DNA from: Chloroflexota bacterium
GTDB taxonomy: Bacteria > Chloroflexota > Dehalococcoidia > E44-bin15
Reading direction: 5' to 3'
DNA: 64,000 bases
Assembly: GCA_030604825.1 (NCBI GenBank)
Contig: JAUVVB010000002.1
Location: 41,368-105,367, forward strand
Under the pieces are notes generated by a model. That model did no database searches and was not told the origin of the DNA. It worked only from the letters and a program-made list of their open reading frames with translations. This document shows, piece by piece, positions 23,542 through 33,638 of this stretch (the stretch's first letter is position 1; each line of letters opens with the position of its first letter). A program made the position numbers and the translations under genes.

Positions 23542-24213
23542 ATGGCGCTTGTGTGTCCCCACTGTGGTGTCTTCACCTCATTCTCGCCTCTGCCGCTTAG
23601 AGGGAGAGGTATTCTGCTGAAGCGCTCAAGCGGGGACACACTTATATGGGAAGACGTGTCACTCCATGCGGTCACTGACCCACGCTATCTGGGCACGGCG
23701 GATGCTTATTATGCTATTGTGAGCTGTCAGGCTTGCGAAAAGTGGTTTGTGGCCAGCAGGAGTCCATATGTCGAGGAATGGTCATCCGTCCATCCAATCC
23801 CGCATAAAACTGCATCCGAGGACATACCGGAACCCATCAAGAGCGAGTTTGAAGAGGCATCCCTCTGTTTTGCAGTCCAAGCATACAGGGCTTGCCTCTT
23901 GGTGTGCAGGGCAGCCTTAATAGATATGCAGCGTGACCGAGGGGTCTCGAATCTGGAAGAGCTATGGGATAAAGGCACTATTTCGGAGACGCTATATCGC
24001 CAGGCACACCAAGTCAGGCTCTGGGGGAACTTGGTTGCACATGAACCCGTGCTGCCCGATGCCATTACGAAAGAGGATTGTGAGCAGGTCCTGGCTTATT
24101 TGGAGTCACTTCTGGATGCCGTCTATGTCCAGCCGAAAAAACTAGCTCGGATTACCGGTAAACTCGGACAAATCAAGAAGGGAACGAAGGCTAAACCACC
24201 ACCGATCCCCTGA
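23542..24213 (+). CDS. DUF4145-domain protein with zinc ribbon
   Basis: 223 aa. An N-terminal zinc ribbon (CPHCG near residue 5, CQAC near 62) is followed by an all-helical DUF4145 domain (about 100-195) with the typical 'CFAVQAYRACLLVCRAALIDM' and 'GNLVAHE' motifs. DUF4145 proteins often lie beside restriction or other anti-phage genes, and some carry nuclease fusions. Here it is alone with its own promoter inside an integrative element. The molecular function is unknown; a role in defence is inferred from context. Confidence 0.75.
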   Translation: MALVCPHCGVFTSFSPLPLRGRGILLKRSSGDTLIWEDVSLHAVTDPRYLGTADAYYAIVSCQACEKWFVASRSPYVEEWSSVHPIPHKTASEDIPEPIKSEFEEASLCFAVQAYRACLLVCRAALIDMQRDRGVSNLEELWDKGTISETLYRQAHQVRLWGNLVAHEPVLPDAITKEDCEQVLAYLESLLDAVYVQPKKLARITGKLGQIKKGTKAKPPPIP

Positions 24214-24242
24214 GAATAGGAGAGACCCTAGGCCCATCCAGC

Positions 24243-24359
24243 ATGGGAAGACAGCACCTGGGTGTTATGGATTGGCAAACGACTGTTGCCGTGGCGATAT
24301 TCTCCATCGGTGCGATAGCTGCTCTAACTCGTTGGGCGTATGACCGTTGGAGACGCTGA
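24243..24359 (+). CDS. 38-aa single-span membrane peptide
   Basis: The frame runs from ATG at 24243, or from a second ATG at 24267, to TGA. It encodes one hydrophobic helix (TTVAVAIFSIGAIAALTRW) and a basic tail (YDRWRR). The next gene starts 3 bp after its stop. Size and topology fit phage-type small membrane proteins, but no family is recognised. Confidence 0.4.
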   Translation: MGRQHLGVMDWQTTVAVAIFSIGAIAALTRWAYDRWRR

Positions 24360-24362
24360 GCG

Positions 24363-24704
24363 ATGATCTGCCATTCTAGCACGGGGGCGGGAGGTGTAGG
24401 GGGAAGGGGAACTGGAAGTTCCCCCCACACACAGATGGTTTTAAATTGTTCTAAATGTCCACTAAAGGATAGACCATTCGTTCCCGGCATCGGTCCCGGA
24501 GGCATCACTGACATCATGATAGTTGGTGAGGCTCCCGGGAGGACTGAGGGGTGGCTTTTGAGACATGAACGAAGGCCGAATCAGGTATCACAGCACCTGG
24601 ATCGGGAAAGACCCGCCTGTTTCGGGCAATTTGGGCCGAGTGTCATAGCTAGGGAATTGGGGGCTGTGGATTCTGCCTATTGTGTCTGGCAACCTCTCGT
24701 CTGA
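24363..24704 (+). pseudogene. Family-4 uracil-DNA-glycosylase-like fragment
   Basis: The 113-aa frame has, at residues about 28-62, 'NCSKCPLKDRPFVPGIGPGG' followed by 'DIMIVGEAPGRTE', the Fe-S Cys pair and catalytic motif 1 (GEAPG) of family-4 and phage UDGs. After that the sequence no longer resembles the family: the expected G.PFVG.SG and the C-terminal Cys pair are missing, and the protein is about 80 aa short. It is most likely a truncated remnant fused to other sequence. GGAG precedes the ATG. Confidence 0.5.
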
Positions 24705-24724
24705 TGGCGATCCCTCTGCTGCCA

Positions 24725-26716
24725 TCAGAACCTGACCCCCATCTCACGTTGTTTTGTCCGTTGCATCTCGTAGAGCTTTTGAGCAATCGCTGTTGTGAGC
24801 GCTTCAATATCGCCCTCGTCTCGAATAACGGGATGGTTGATATTGATGACGACGTCGCCCATAGTCGCCGCCCCGGCACCTAGATACCTCTCGCCGCCGT
24901 GCGCCACGATGAGACGTGGCACGCCGACGGGACCGGGCACGACGCCACCATACTGGAAACTAAGCCCTGCTAGCGGATGCGCGGGCGGCCCAGCGGGAGC
25001 AGCTCCCATCATCGCCGCCTGTAGGCGTTCGTATTCCTCCCTAGCCCTTCTTACGGAGTCGGCATAAGTATCCCAAGCAGGAGCAGCAGTTTCCACATTC
25101 TCGGCAACGACGTCGACCGTGTGATCGAGACTCTTCAACGAGCGCTCCGACGTTGTGACTGCGTCCTTCGCTAGCTCGACCGAGTCGACATACTTGAATA
25201 GCGCCTCGGTTGCTTCCTCCGAACCCGCGCCGTGCTCCTTCACGGCCTCGATGTATGCTAATAGCGCCTCTTCGGTTAGCGCCTCGACAAGCTGAGACTG
25301 AATCATCGCGAGCACGTATTTACCGAGCTTCTCCGCCGCAATATCGGCTTCCTCGCCGCTCTCAAGTATCGCTTCGGCATAGGCGTGGACGATCCCGCCA
25401 GCCTCGCCAGCCGCGATCTTCTGCGCGTCGATCTCAGCGGTCACCGCCCCGATCTCGCCCTTCAGTATGGCCTCGACGCCGTAAAGCTCCTTCATTTCCT
25501 CGCTCATGTTCTCGACGCCGACGGTAGCGGCGATCATGGCGACCTGTAGCGTCTTCTCGTCCTCGGTCATCCCCGCGATGCTCTCGCGAAGCTCGTCGGT
25601 GATCTCGCGATTCTTGAACGATTGCGTGTAAGCCCACTGTTGCGCCTCGGAAAGACTATTCCACCATTCAGTCGCCCCCTCTAAAATCGACATCTGACGT
25701 TCCAACGACCCGCGGTATTCCTCGCTCTCGTGCCTGAGCTCGGCCATGCTCTGTTTTGACGTGTAGATAACCCATCCCACGTAAGCGAACGCCGCCACGA
25801 GAGCGCTCGCCATGCCCGCCAGCAAACCGAGCGAGATGTTCGCTGCGATCGCCGCGGTTCGTAGCGCGATTAACGCCTTCGTCATCATGCCGAGTCCTCG
25901 CACTATGCTAGGCAAAAAGCCTGCGACAAGTAGCAACGAGCCGCCGAGCACGAGAAGCCCGCCAGCGCTAGCGGCTCCGATGACGCCGAACTTCAAGAGT
26001 AGCGGATTCACTTCCTTAATCCTCTGGGCCAGGTCGCTGAAGAAGCCGATGATTTTCATGACATAAGGCATTAGAACAGAGCCAATAGCTTCCTTAATAT
26101 CGCCGATGTTGTTCTTCAGCAGGTCGAACTGCCCCTGGAGGGTTCTGCCATAAGCCTCTGCCTGGCCGGTGAACAGCTCCCTGAGCATGAGCCATTTCTG
26201 CTCCTCATCCTTTGCCTCCTTAAGGGCGGGGATGTATCGCTCCAGCATTCCCCAGTTATCTGAGAGGGCATACATGATGAGGGTGTTAGCCGATGCCAGG
26301 TCCCTTCCAGTGCCAATAGCCACATCCATGGCCAGAACCAAGAGGTCCTGCGCTTTAGTCATATCCCGGGTAATGCGGACAAGCGATGCCAGGGCGTCCC
26401 GCTGTTCGGTATCGGATACCGAGGTCTTCTGCTGCTGCATGTCAATCCAGGCTTCCAGGGATTCCCTGACCTCATCATATTCGATGCCCACATTACGCAT
26501 GGCCACAATCATGCGCTGTGCGGATGCCTCTTCCTGGGCAGCAGCCTTAATTGCCATCCCCAAGCCGGCAGCAATAGCCAGCCCCATCCCGATCGCTGCT
26601 GCCCCAGCGATCTTGAATCCCCGCTGCATGCGCTCGGTGCGGCGGGATAGCTGGTCGAGCTTCTCGCTCGCCTTATCCATCGCCGTGATGACTATTTGCA
26701 GTCTAGCCTCTGCCAT
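24725..26716 (-). CDS. Phage tail tape measure protein
   Basis: 663 aa. The N-terminal coiled-coil region begins 'LQIVITAMDKASEKLDQLSRRTERMQRGF', the standard opening of tape measure proteins. A Gly/Ala-rich hydrophobic helix follows (about 38-60), then the TP901-type core (about 65-230; 'LASLVRITRDMTKAQDLL', 'QGQFDLLKNNIGDI'), further hydrophobic segments (about 250-330), long helices, and a C-terminal 'GERYLGAGAATMGDVVINI' typical of the gene end. Base composition changes sharply near 25,960-26,020, suggesting a mosaic gene. It sets tail length in siphophages. Confidence 0.9.
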   Translation of the reverse strand: MAEARLQIVITAMDKASEKLDQLSRRTERMQRGFKIAGAAAIGMGLAIAAGLGMAIKAAAQEEASAQRMIVAMRNVGIEYDEVRESLEAWIDMQQQKTSVSDTEQRDALASLVRITRDMTKAQDLLVLAMDVAIGTGRDLASANTLIMYALSDNWGMLERYIPALKEAKDEEQKWLMLRELFTGQAEAYGRTLQGQFDLLKNNIGDIKEAIGSVLMPYVMKIIGFFSDLAQRIKEVNPLLLKFGVIGAASAGGLLVLGGSLLLVAGFLPSIVRGLGMMTKALIALRTAAIAANISLGLLAGMASALVAAFAYVGWVIYTSKQSMAELRHESEEYRGSLERQMSILEGATEWWNSLSEAQQWAYTQSFKNREITDELRESIAGMTEDEKTLQVAMIAATVGVENMSEEMKELYGVEAILKGEIGAVTAEIDAQKIAAGEAGGIVHAYAEAILESGEEADIAAEKLGKYVLAMIQSQLVEALTEEALLAYIEAVKEHGAGSEEATEALFKYVDSVELAKDAVTTSERSLKSLDHTVDVVAENVETAAPAWDTYADSVRRAREEYERLQAAMMGAAPAGPPAHPLAGLSFQYGGVVPGPVGVPRLIVAHGGERYLGAGAATMGDVVININHPVIRDEGDIEALTTAIAQKLYEMQRTKQREMGVRF

Positions 26717-26727
26717 GCTTCATTCTC

Positions 26728-27087
26728 CTATAAAGGGTTGCGCCGACCGACCTCCTCAAGTAGCCGGTTGAATATGGGCCGCTTCAGGCTGGCCACGTTG
26801 GTCATGGTTACCGGCGCATCCTTTCCATCACGATCCTTAAAGCTCCAGGCCACAATAGCCCGATAGACCGTGATGATGCTGCCGACCTTAAGGCTCACCT
26901 CCTCGATATCCTCCTTCTTGGCCGGGCCGCCCTTCCCAAAAGCTTGGGGCTTCAGCCTGATCCGCAGAATCTCGTTGGAGATGGCTTCCTCATCACCAGC
27001 AGAAAGCTCTCGCTTGATATCGACCCACTCGCCATCCTCGAACTCGATGCGTTCCACTTCGTCCTTATAAGTAAAGGCGCTTGTCAT
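26728..27087 (-). CDS. Phage tail assembly chaperone-like protein
   Basis: 119 aa with GGAGG before ATG, directly upstream of the tape measure gene, the standard place of the tail chaperone. The sequence 'VERIEFEDGEWVDIKRELSAGDEEAI' and a C-terminal helix fit the phage minor tail/chaperone family that reports on residue changes after 'DGEW'. No slippery heptamer giving a frameshifted longer product was found. Upstream genes expected in a tail module (major tail protein, head-tail connectors) are absent. Confidence 0.65.
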   Translation of the reverse strand: MTSAFTYKDEVERIEFEDGEWVDIKRELSAGDEEAISNEILRIRLKPQAFGKGGPAKKEDIEEVSLKVGSIITVYRAIVAWSFKDRDGKDAPVTMTNVASLKRPIFNRLLEEVGRRNPL

Positions 27088-27333
27088 TCAGACCTCCTCA
27101 TGATGCTCTGCTCTATGTGTAAGCCCGAAAACACAGTTCGGGGTTCGTAGTGGTCCTCCCGTTCTTTTATGCCTACTACCAGTATATCCTCCCAGCACGG
27201 GTCTTGCCCTGGGAAGTTGTCACCTTTTTATAACTTCGATGGGATGGTAAGGGAACATTCAGAACAATTCATAATCATCTTTGGGTGGGGTGCACTTCCA
27301 GTGCACTCCCCCCCTATCCCCCCCGCCCCCGGG

Positions 27334-28116
27334 CTATAAGGGAAGGTCCTCATCCATGTCTTCGATCAACTTCTCAACACTCAGGCTCCTCTTCAAGTCT
27401 AGAAAGGCCTGGGGCACATGCTTGTCTCTTGATTGCACTATCCAGTCCAGCAGCTTTTGGTTCCACTTCCCCAGACGTATTTCCTTATATGGGTTGCCCC
27501 GCCCCCCACGAGGTCCCCTGCGACACCTCTTGGGAGGATAGTTCTCGTTATCCCTAACTATCCTATTCACCTCGATCCCCTCCATAGCTCCCCAGAAGGC
27601 AACCAGGGTAGACTCCTCCTTTTGCCCTTTCAAGAGAACACGCTTAGATGACGCAGCGATGACGTAGTTGGGTATGTCAATTGGCTCTCTTATCGGGTAA
27701 GGAATCCACAGATCGTGAACCCACTTTTCCATATCGCTGTGGTTTCTGCCCCTAATGCCGATCGTCTCCAGATAGCCCTGGCATGTGGTAATAAAGTCAA
27801 ACCCTGCTTCCTCTGGTCTGCCGAAGAACGGAGCTCCCCCCCAGCTCTTCCATTTGCCCTCCATAGTCAGGTGACGATAGAAAGCAGCCTCAGCAACCCA
27901 TCCCGAAAACCAATCCTCGCCGAATTCAGCATCCCTATACTTCGCTTCTGCCATGTGCTCCCACGCTTTAGTCCACCACCTTCCCACCCTGAAAACGAAG
28001 TTTGGCAGGCAGTCCCCCAACCTCATCGTCTCAGGATCGAGATAAGGCAGGTTACTTAGGTCAGCTTCAACAACTTCGATCTTGCTTCTGACTACCTCAA
28101 TCTCGTTACTGTTCAT
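27334..28116 (-). CDS. Unknown 260-aa protein, possible nuclease
   Basis: The ATG at 28116 is chosen for GGAGGTGG 4 nt upstream. The protein is Trp-rich and ends in an acidic stretch. A central segment 'GFDFITTCQGYLETIGIRGR' has spacing like the PD-(D/E)XK core (Asp, then a beta strand with E-x-I-x-R), so a restriction-like fold is possible. I do not recognise the family. Its transcript has a leader terminator (28130-28173) and its promoter is divergent from that of the OLD-like gene, which suggests a regulated pair. Confidence 0.55.
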   Translation of the reverse strand: MNSNEIEVVRSKIEVVEADLSNLPYLDPETMRLGDCLPNFVFRVGRWWTKAWEHMAEAKYRDAEFGEDWFSGWVAEAAFYRHLTMEGKWKSWGGAPFFGRPEEAGFDFITTCQGYLETIGIRGRNHSDMEKWVHDLWIPYPIREPIDIPNYVIAASSKRVLLKGQKEESTLVAFWGAMEGIEVNRIVRDNENYPPKRCRRGPRGGRGNPYKEIRLGKWNQKLLDWIVQSRDKHVPQAFLDLKRSLSVEKLIEDMDEDLPL

Positions 28117-28129
28117 TCTCCACCTCCAA

Positions 28130-28173
28130 AAATAAAAAAGTGAGCCACAGGTTCCCCCGTCCCTATGGCTCAC
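28130..28173 (-). terminator. Leader terminator with possible antiterminator
   Basis: On the minus strand GTGAGCCATAGG / CCTGTGGCTCAC form a 12-bp stem with a 10-nt loop followed by TTTTTTATTTTT, which abuts the ribosome-binding site of the 260-aa gene. About 40 nt upstream in the same leader, GCTCAC can pair with the 5' arm GTGAGC and would break the terminator. Confidence 0.7.
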
Positions 28174-28221
28174 CCTTTCCGCAGCATTAACTCGGTTAGG
28201 CGTGAGCTACTTCCACTCAGT

Positions 28222-28250
28222 ATTATACAGGAAACATCTGTAGAAGTCTA
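28222..28250 (-). promoter_or_regulatory. Promoter of the 260-aa gene
   Basis: Minus-strand TAGACT (28245-28250), 17-bp spacer, TATAAT (28222-28227). It predicts a leader of about 100 nt. Confidence 0.7.
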
Positions 28251-28297
28251 GCGACCTGACACTCTCTCCCCAACCCAACCTCTTAACTGAAAAACTA

Positions 28298-28326
28298 TTG
28301 AAGTGAGGAAGTTAACGCAATATAAT
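28298..28326 (+). promoter_or_regulatory. Promoter of the OLD-like gene
   Basis: TTGAAG (28298-28303), 17-bp spacer, TATAAT (28321-28326), about 48 bp before the GTG start at 28374. Confidence 0.7.
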
Positions 28327-28373
28327 TGGGCTTGCATACAGCTAAGTCCATCGGGTTTGGAGGAGGCGGGAAG

Positions 28374-30008
28374 GTGTATATCAAGAGCCTGCATGTTGAA
28401 GGTTTCCGGTCCATCCAGAACCAGACGCTAACGTTCGAGCCTCGCCTGACCACGCTGGTCGGCGAGAACAACACCGGTAAGAGCATAATCGGACTAGCCA
28501 TTAAGAAGCTCTTCACACAGTGCGCCACCGGTAGAGAGGAGATAAGCATAACAGACTACCCTTATGGCATAGTCGGGCCACTCACTATTGAGGCCGCCTT
28601 ACGCCTGTCTCATGACGAAGTTGAGAAGCACTTGCTGCCCCCTCTGGTAAGTGGGGTTTGCTCTGCGAAGGATGAGTCTCCACTGTGCAGTTGGCTTCTC
28701 AGGAACGGGAATGACATAACACTGTTCGTTAGGCGGGAAGACGACAGGATGGTAACGGGGCTCCGCTGGGGAGAACTGCAAATCATCCACAACAACCTGA
28801 TTGTCCGTAGTGCTACCGATTCATCACAAGCATGGACAGCCCATGCGAGTCGAATCCATTCGGGGCACCTGCATGGCGATGAGTTGCAGCGACTGAAAGG
28901 AACCTTCTCTTGTGGGACTGAAGTAATACAAGAAAAGCTAGGTCCGTTCGTCCATGGACAATACAAGCTTGCAGAAGAATTCCGTGTCCGCTCGGTGCTG
29001 GGTGAGCGCACAGCCGCAGTCGAGTCTATGGGAGGATCGGAGACAGCGGGTGTTCTGCTGACGCTGAAGAATCACCGTGTTCGCCGGGAGCAGGACAGAT
29101 ACACAGAGGTGGTTAAGGCTTTCAGTAAATTCTTCCTTCACTACACGATTAACGCTGTGGAGCAGGAACCCAGAGGGGCTGCTGACATTCAGTTCTATGA
29201 GAAAGGCCGAACCGAGCCACTGAGTCTGGCCAACATGAGTTCTGGTGTCCACGAGTTCCTCACGCTGCTAACCGACTTGATTGCCCGTGAGGATCTAGTG
29301 ATATTCTGGGAACACCCTGAGACGCACTTACATCCACATAGCATGCGCTCTGCGGCGTCTCTGCTGGAAGCATCGGAACGCAACCAGATAATTGTCACCA
29401 CGCATGACCCACACTTCGTCAATCCGAAGAGCCCTCAGAGCCTGCGCAGGTTCTGGTGGGTGCGAGGGTTAGGAACGCAAATACGTGAATTAGACCCCTC
29501 TCTGAGCCAAACGAAGCTCAGTCAGATAGCAACAGCACTCCGTCACCTCGGGGATCGTGAGGTTGTGTTTGCACGTGCCGTCATACTCGTGGAGGATGAG
29601 ACTCTAACTGAGTTCCTCATCGGCGTGGCTCCCAAACTGGGGCGTGATATTGATGCAAACAGTGTGTCTGTTGTTTTTACTGGTGGAGAAGGTGGACACA
29701 GACCTTTTCATACACTTCTGGATGCTCTGGGCATCCCATACGTGCATCTGCGAGATAGGAACTGGGGTCACAACCCCCGATTTCCTCCGGATCGCTTTTT
29801 CAGTCTGGATGCCGAGTTTGAGGAATACCTAGACAAGCAGGGGCTGGGAGCGATGCTGGAGCAGGTGAAGGAGGAGGCTGGGCGATCCAAGCGGCGATGG
29901 GCAGTAGTCCTAGCATCAAGAATTCCCCGAAAGCAGATTCCAACCATATTTGACCACGTGCTGGCAAGAGCTATCAGTCTGGCATCAGGAGAGCCCGCAG
30001 GGAAATAG
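28374..30008 (+). CDS. OLD-family ATPase with TOPRIM nuclease domain
   Basis: 544 aa, GTG start at 28374 because GGAGGAGG lies 7 nt upstream. The N-terminal ABC-type ATPase begins 'LHVEGFRSIQNQTL' and has Walker A GENNTGKS (30-37), a signature-like 'LANMSSGVHEFLTLL' and Walker B/D-loop region 'LVIFWEHPETHLHP', with the switch His in 'IVTTHDPHFV'. A C-terminal TOPRIM domain has 'ILVEDETLTEFLI' (about residue 405) and 'VVFTGGEGGH'. OLD and GajA-type proteins nick or cut invading DNA. No UvrD-like GajB is adjacent, so a stand-alone OLD system or an unknown partner (the divergent 260-aa gene) is more likely than Gabija. Confidence 0.85.
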   Translation: MYIKSLHVEGFRSIQNQTLTFEPRLTTLVGENNTGKSIIGLAIKKLFTQCATGREEISITDYPYGIVGPLTIEAALRLSHDEVEKHLLPPLVSGVCSAKDESPLCSWLLRNGNDITLFVRREDDRMVTGLRWGELQIIHNNLIVRSATDSSQAWTAHASRIHSGHLHGDELQRLKGTFSCGTEVIQEKLGPFVHGQYKLAEEFRVRSVLGERTAAVESMGGSETAGVLLTLKNHRVRREQDRYTEVVKAFSKFFLHYTINAVEQEPRGAADIQFYEKGRTEPLSLANMSSGVHEFLTLLTDLIAREDLVIFWEHPETHLHPHSMRSAASLLEASERNQIIVTTHDPHFVNPKSPQSLRRFWWVRGLGTQIRELDPSLSQTKLSQIATALRHLGDREVVFARAVILVEDETLTEFLIGVAPKLGRDIDANSVSVVFTGGEGGHRPFHTLLDALGIPYVHLRDRNWGHNPRFPPDRFFSLDAEFEEYLDKQGLGAMLEQVKEEAGRSKRRWAVVLASRIPRKQIPTIFDHVLARAISLASGEPAGK

Positions 30009-30376
30009 CCCTCCTCTGCTTGATTCGGAAGATCGTTCGGTGGCTCAGATGCAATTTCATGGCTATCTCCCTGGCTGATAATCCCTGCCGCACCAGAGCA
30101 ACCACTTGGTCCTCCTTCCTCCTCTGCGCGGGAGTAGTTCCCCTGAATGGATGCCGATACTCTTCATAGATACACCGCTCCCGGGGACATTCCAGGCAGG
30201 ATGGATGCAGATGGCACCCTGTGTCCTGGTAACCCTGTTTGCATTTTGCCGGTGGTCTGGGAGGACTGGCTGTCAGCTCCCCGAGGGATGCCGCTCCATC
30301 CGGGGGCCACTTCTCCCTCGCATTCAGCGCTTCCCAATCTCCAGGCTCCCCCACAATCAACTCAGTGGGAATAAAC

Positions 30377-30384
<8 letters not shown>
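29974..30384 (-). CDS. HTH protein with Cys motif, coupled to integrase
   Basis: 136 aa. ATG at 30384 has GGAGGTGA upstream and overlaps the integrase stop (30377-30379) by 8 bp. The middle part holds CxxC-type Cys ('GCHLHPSCLECPRERCIYEEY'-like region, read in pieces). The C-terminus has a homeodomain/LuxR-like helix-turn-helix ('VALVRQGLSAREIAMKLHLS', 'RTIFRIKQRR'). It may control excision or element genes. It is convergent with the OLD-like gene and overlaps its 3' end by 35 bp. Confidence 0.6.
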
Positions 30385-31438
<1,054 letters not shown>

Positions 31439-31561
31439 AACCCGACGAAGCAGTTGGTCTTTCTCTAGGCATCACCTCCTTCTTTGCCTGCGAGGGACTC
31501 CCGTTGCCTACCTAGTTTCATTTAATAGTAAATGCAGCCACCAAAGGTGAACCGGCTGATC

Positions 31562-31591
31562 TTGACAGAAAGCATGACCAGGCCCTAGTAT
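31562..31591 (+). promoter_or_regulatory. Promoter of the first AOR gene
   Basis: TTGACA (31562-31567), 18-bp spacer, TAGTAT (31586-31591), about 65 bp before the start at 31658. Confidence 0.65.
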
Positions 31592-31657
31592 TTTGCCACG
31601 GCGATCTGTCCGAAAGCGATCAAAGGACCGCAATAGGGACCGCAGAAAGGGGGAAAC

Positions 31658-33514
31658 ATGTACCCATACACAAGCAAGCTGTTGCGTGTGGATCTTTCAG
31701 GAGAGGGAAGCTGTGTCGTTGAAGAAATCGATGAAGGTACCGAACGGATGTTTCTGGGCGGCCCCGGTCTGGCAGCAAGAATACTGCTGGATAGAATGGA
31801 CTGGAAGGGAGACCCCTTGGGTGCGGAAAACAAGCTTGTATTTGCTATTGGTCCGCTGACCGGGACAAATGCCCCTGCTGGCTGTCGGTATGTGGTTTGT
31901 GGGAAGTCCCCCTTGGGCATCTGGGGGGAGGCCCATGCCGGTGGCTTTTGGGGGCCGGAACTGAAGTTTTGTGGCTTTGATGCCATCCTCATACAGGGAA
32001 AGGCATCAAATCCAGTTTACATTTGGGTCCATGATGGGGGAGCGGAGATCAGAGATGCGGCACATCTATGGAACAAGGATACCTATGAGACTGAGGAGAT
32101 CATCAGAGAAGACTTGGGCGACAGCAAGATCAGGGTGGTAGCCATCGGGATTGGCGGGGAAAATCTTTCAACGATGGCGTGTATTGTGAACGATGGCGGG
32201 CGAGTGGCAGGAAGGACAGGGTTGGGTGCGGTCATGGGTTCAAAGCACCTGAAAGCAATCGCTATTAGGGGAAGGAAAGGGGTCAACGTCGCTGACAAAG
32301 AGAGATTTAGCCAGTTAGTCAGGCAATACAATAAGAACATATCTCAGCACCCTGCGGTTCCCCTCATGCGCAAGTTTGGAACGCACGCAGCCACAGGCCT
32401 CATAGCACGAATGGGGGATGTCCCCATTAAGAACTGGAGATTGGGTGACTGGGAGGGACTCTCGAAGCTCGATGGCCCTGGCTTTGAAAGCACAATTCGG
32501 GTTCGCAACTATCACTGCTGGGGCTGCCTCATGGGGTGTGGGCAGGTGGCCGAGGTGAAGGAAGGTCCATACAGGGTGGAACGGGGGCATGCACCCGAGT
32601 ATGAAGCCGTGGCATCTTTTGGTGCCATGTGCCTGAACGATAGTATGGAATCTATAGCCAAGGCAAACGACCTGTGTACCAGGTATGGACTGGACGTCAT
32701 TTCAACAGGAGCAACAGTGGCCTTTGCCATGGAGTGCTATGATAAAGGACTGATAGGCGATAAGGACACAAATGGGCTGGAACTGCGTTGGGGCAACCAT
32801 GATGCCATTATCAAGCTCATCGAAAGAATTGCCAACAGGCGGGGGTTGGGAGAACTTTTAGCAGATGGAACAAGGGAGGCCGCCCAGAGGATAGGCAAGG
32901 GTTCTGAGGAGTTTGCCATTCATACCAAGGGTTTGGAGTTGCCCATGCACAATCCGAAGGCCTTCTCCAGTTGGGCGCTGGCCTACGCCACTTCCAATAG
33001 GGGGGCTTGCCATCTTCAGGCAACTACCTATGTGGTGGAAAGGGGCCTGACATTTCCAAGTATTGGAATGACGGAGCTGCTTGACCGATTCTCAAGCGAA
33101 AGAAAAGCAGAGTTGACCAAAACTCTGCAAGATTTTTACACCATCATCGAGTGCCTGGGGATGTGCAAGTTCCTCATATACGTCGGGTTCCAGCCTGAGG
33201 ATTTCGCTGCTCTTTTTTCAGCAGCTTCAGGCCAGGATATGCCCTTGAACGAGATATTGAAGATTGGGGAAAGGACCTACAATCTGATCAGGTGCCTGAA
33301 CGTTATCATGGGGGTTTCAAGAAAAGATGACACCTTGCCCAAGAGGCTGCTCAGTGAGCCCTATGTGGAGGGAGGAGCCAAGGGCTTTGTGCCGGTGTTG
33401 GACCCTATGCTGGATGAGTATTATGCGCTTAGGGGCTGGGACGCTAACGGAATACCCACGAAAGAGAAGCTACGCGAGCTGTCGCTAGAGAGCTTGTGCG
33501 ACAGGCTTCCCTGA
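31658..33514 (+). CDS. aor: Aldehyde:ferredoxin oxidoreductase (tungsten), copy 1
   Basis: 618 aa, full length for the AOR family. It starts 'SKLLRVDLSGEGS' and has 'FLGGPGLAARILLD', 'GRTGLGAVMGSKHLKAI' and the Fe-S cluster Cys set CWGCLMGCG (about residue 290), with a later Cys near 'IECLGMCKF'. The bis-pyranopterin tungsten site oxidises aldehydes to acids with ferredoxin, or reduces acids to aldehydes. RBS AAAGGGGG. An SDR gene follows 124 bp later, which may interconvert the aldehyde and an alcohol. A paralogue lies at 36034. The substrate cannot be told. Confidence 0.93.
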   Translation: MYPYTSKLLRVDLSGEGSCVVEEIDEGTERMFLGGPGLAARILLDRMDWKGDPLGAENKLVFAIGPLTGTNAPAGCRYVVCGKSPLGIWGEAHAGGFWGPELKFCGFDAILIQGKASNPVYIWVHDGGAEIRDAAHLWNKDTYETEEIIREDLGDSKIRVVAIGIGGENLSTMACIVNDGGRVAGRTGLGAVMGSKHLKAIAIRGRKGVNVADKERFSQLVRQYNKNISQHPAVPLMRKFGTHAATGLIARMGDVPIKNWRLGDWEGLSKLDGPGFESTIRVRNYHCWGCLMGCGQVAEVKEGPYRVERGHAPEYEAVASFGAMCLNDSMESIAKANDLCTRYGLDVISTGATVAFAMECYDKGLIGDKDTNGLELRWGNHDAIIKLIERIANRRGLGELLADGTREAAQRIGKGSEEFAIHTKGLELPMHNPKAFSSWALAYATSNRGACHLQATTYVVERGLTFPSIGMTELLDRFSSERKAELTKTLQDFYTIIECLGMCKFLIYVGFQPEDFAALFSAASGQDMPLNEILKIGERTYNLIRCLNVIMGVSRKDDTLPKRLLSEPYVEGGAKGFVPVLDPMLDEYYALRGWDANGIPTKEKLRELSLESLCDRLP

Positions 33515-33638
33515 AACCGGGGTAGACATGGAGTCAACAAGGGTGAAGGGGGTGTTAGTCCGCTGAAGGAGAACTGAGATCACTGGTCGTAGCGAGGAGG
33601 GAATCCTCGCCTCGAATACGAGCAAAGGAGTGCTAGAC

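Noticed and set aside
27286..27312. GTGCACT/AGTGCAC palindrome before the 260-aa gene's end as an operator
   Set aside because: It lies in a low-complexity C-rich stretch between two minus-strand genes and is more simply a terminator; evidence is too thin to list.
28374..30008. Gabija system
   Set aside because: The GajA-like architecture is present, but no UvrD-like GajB helicase lies next to it.
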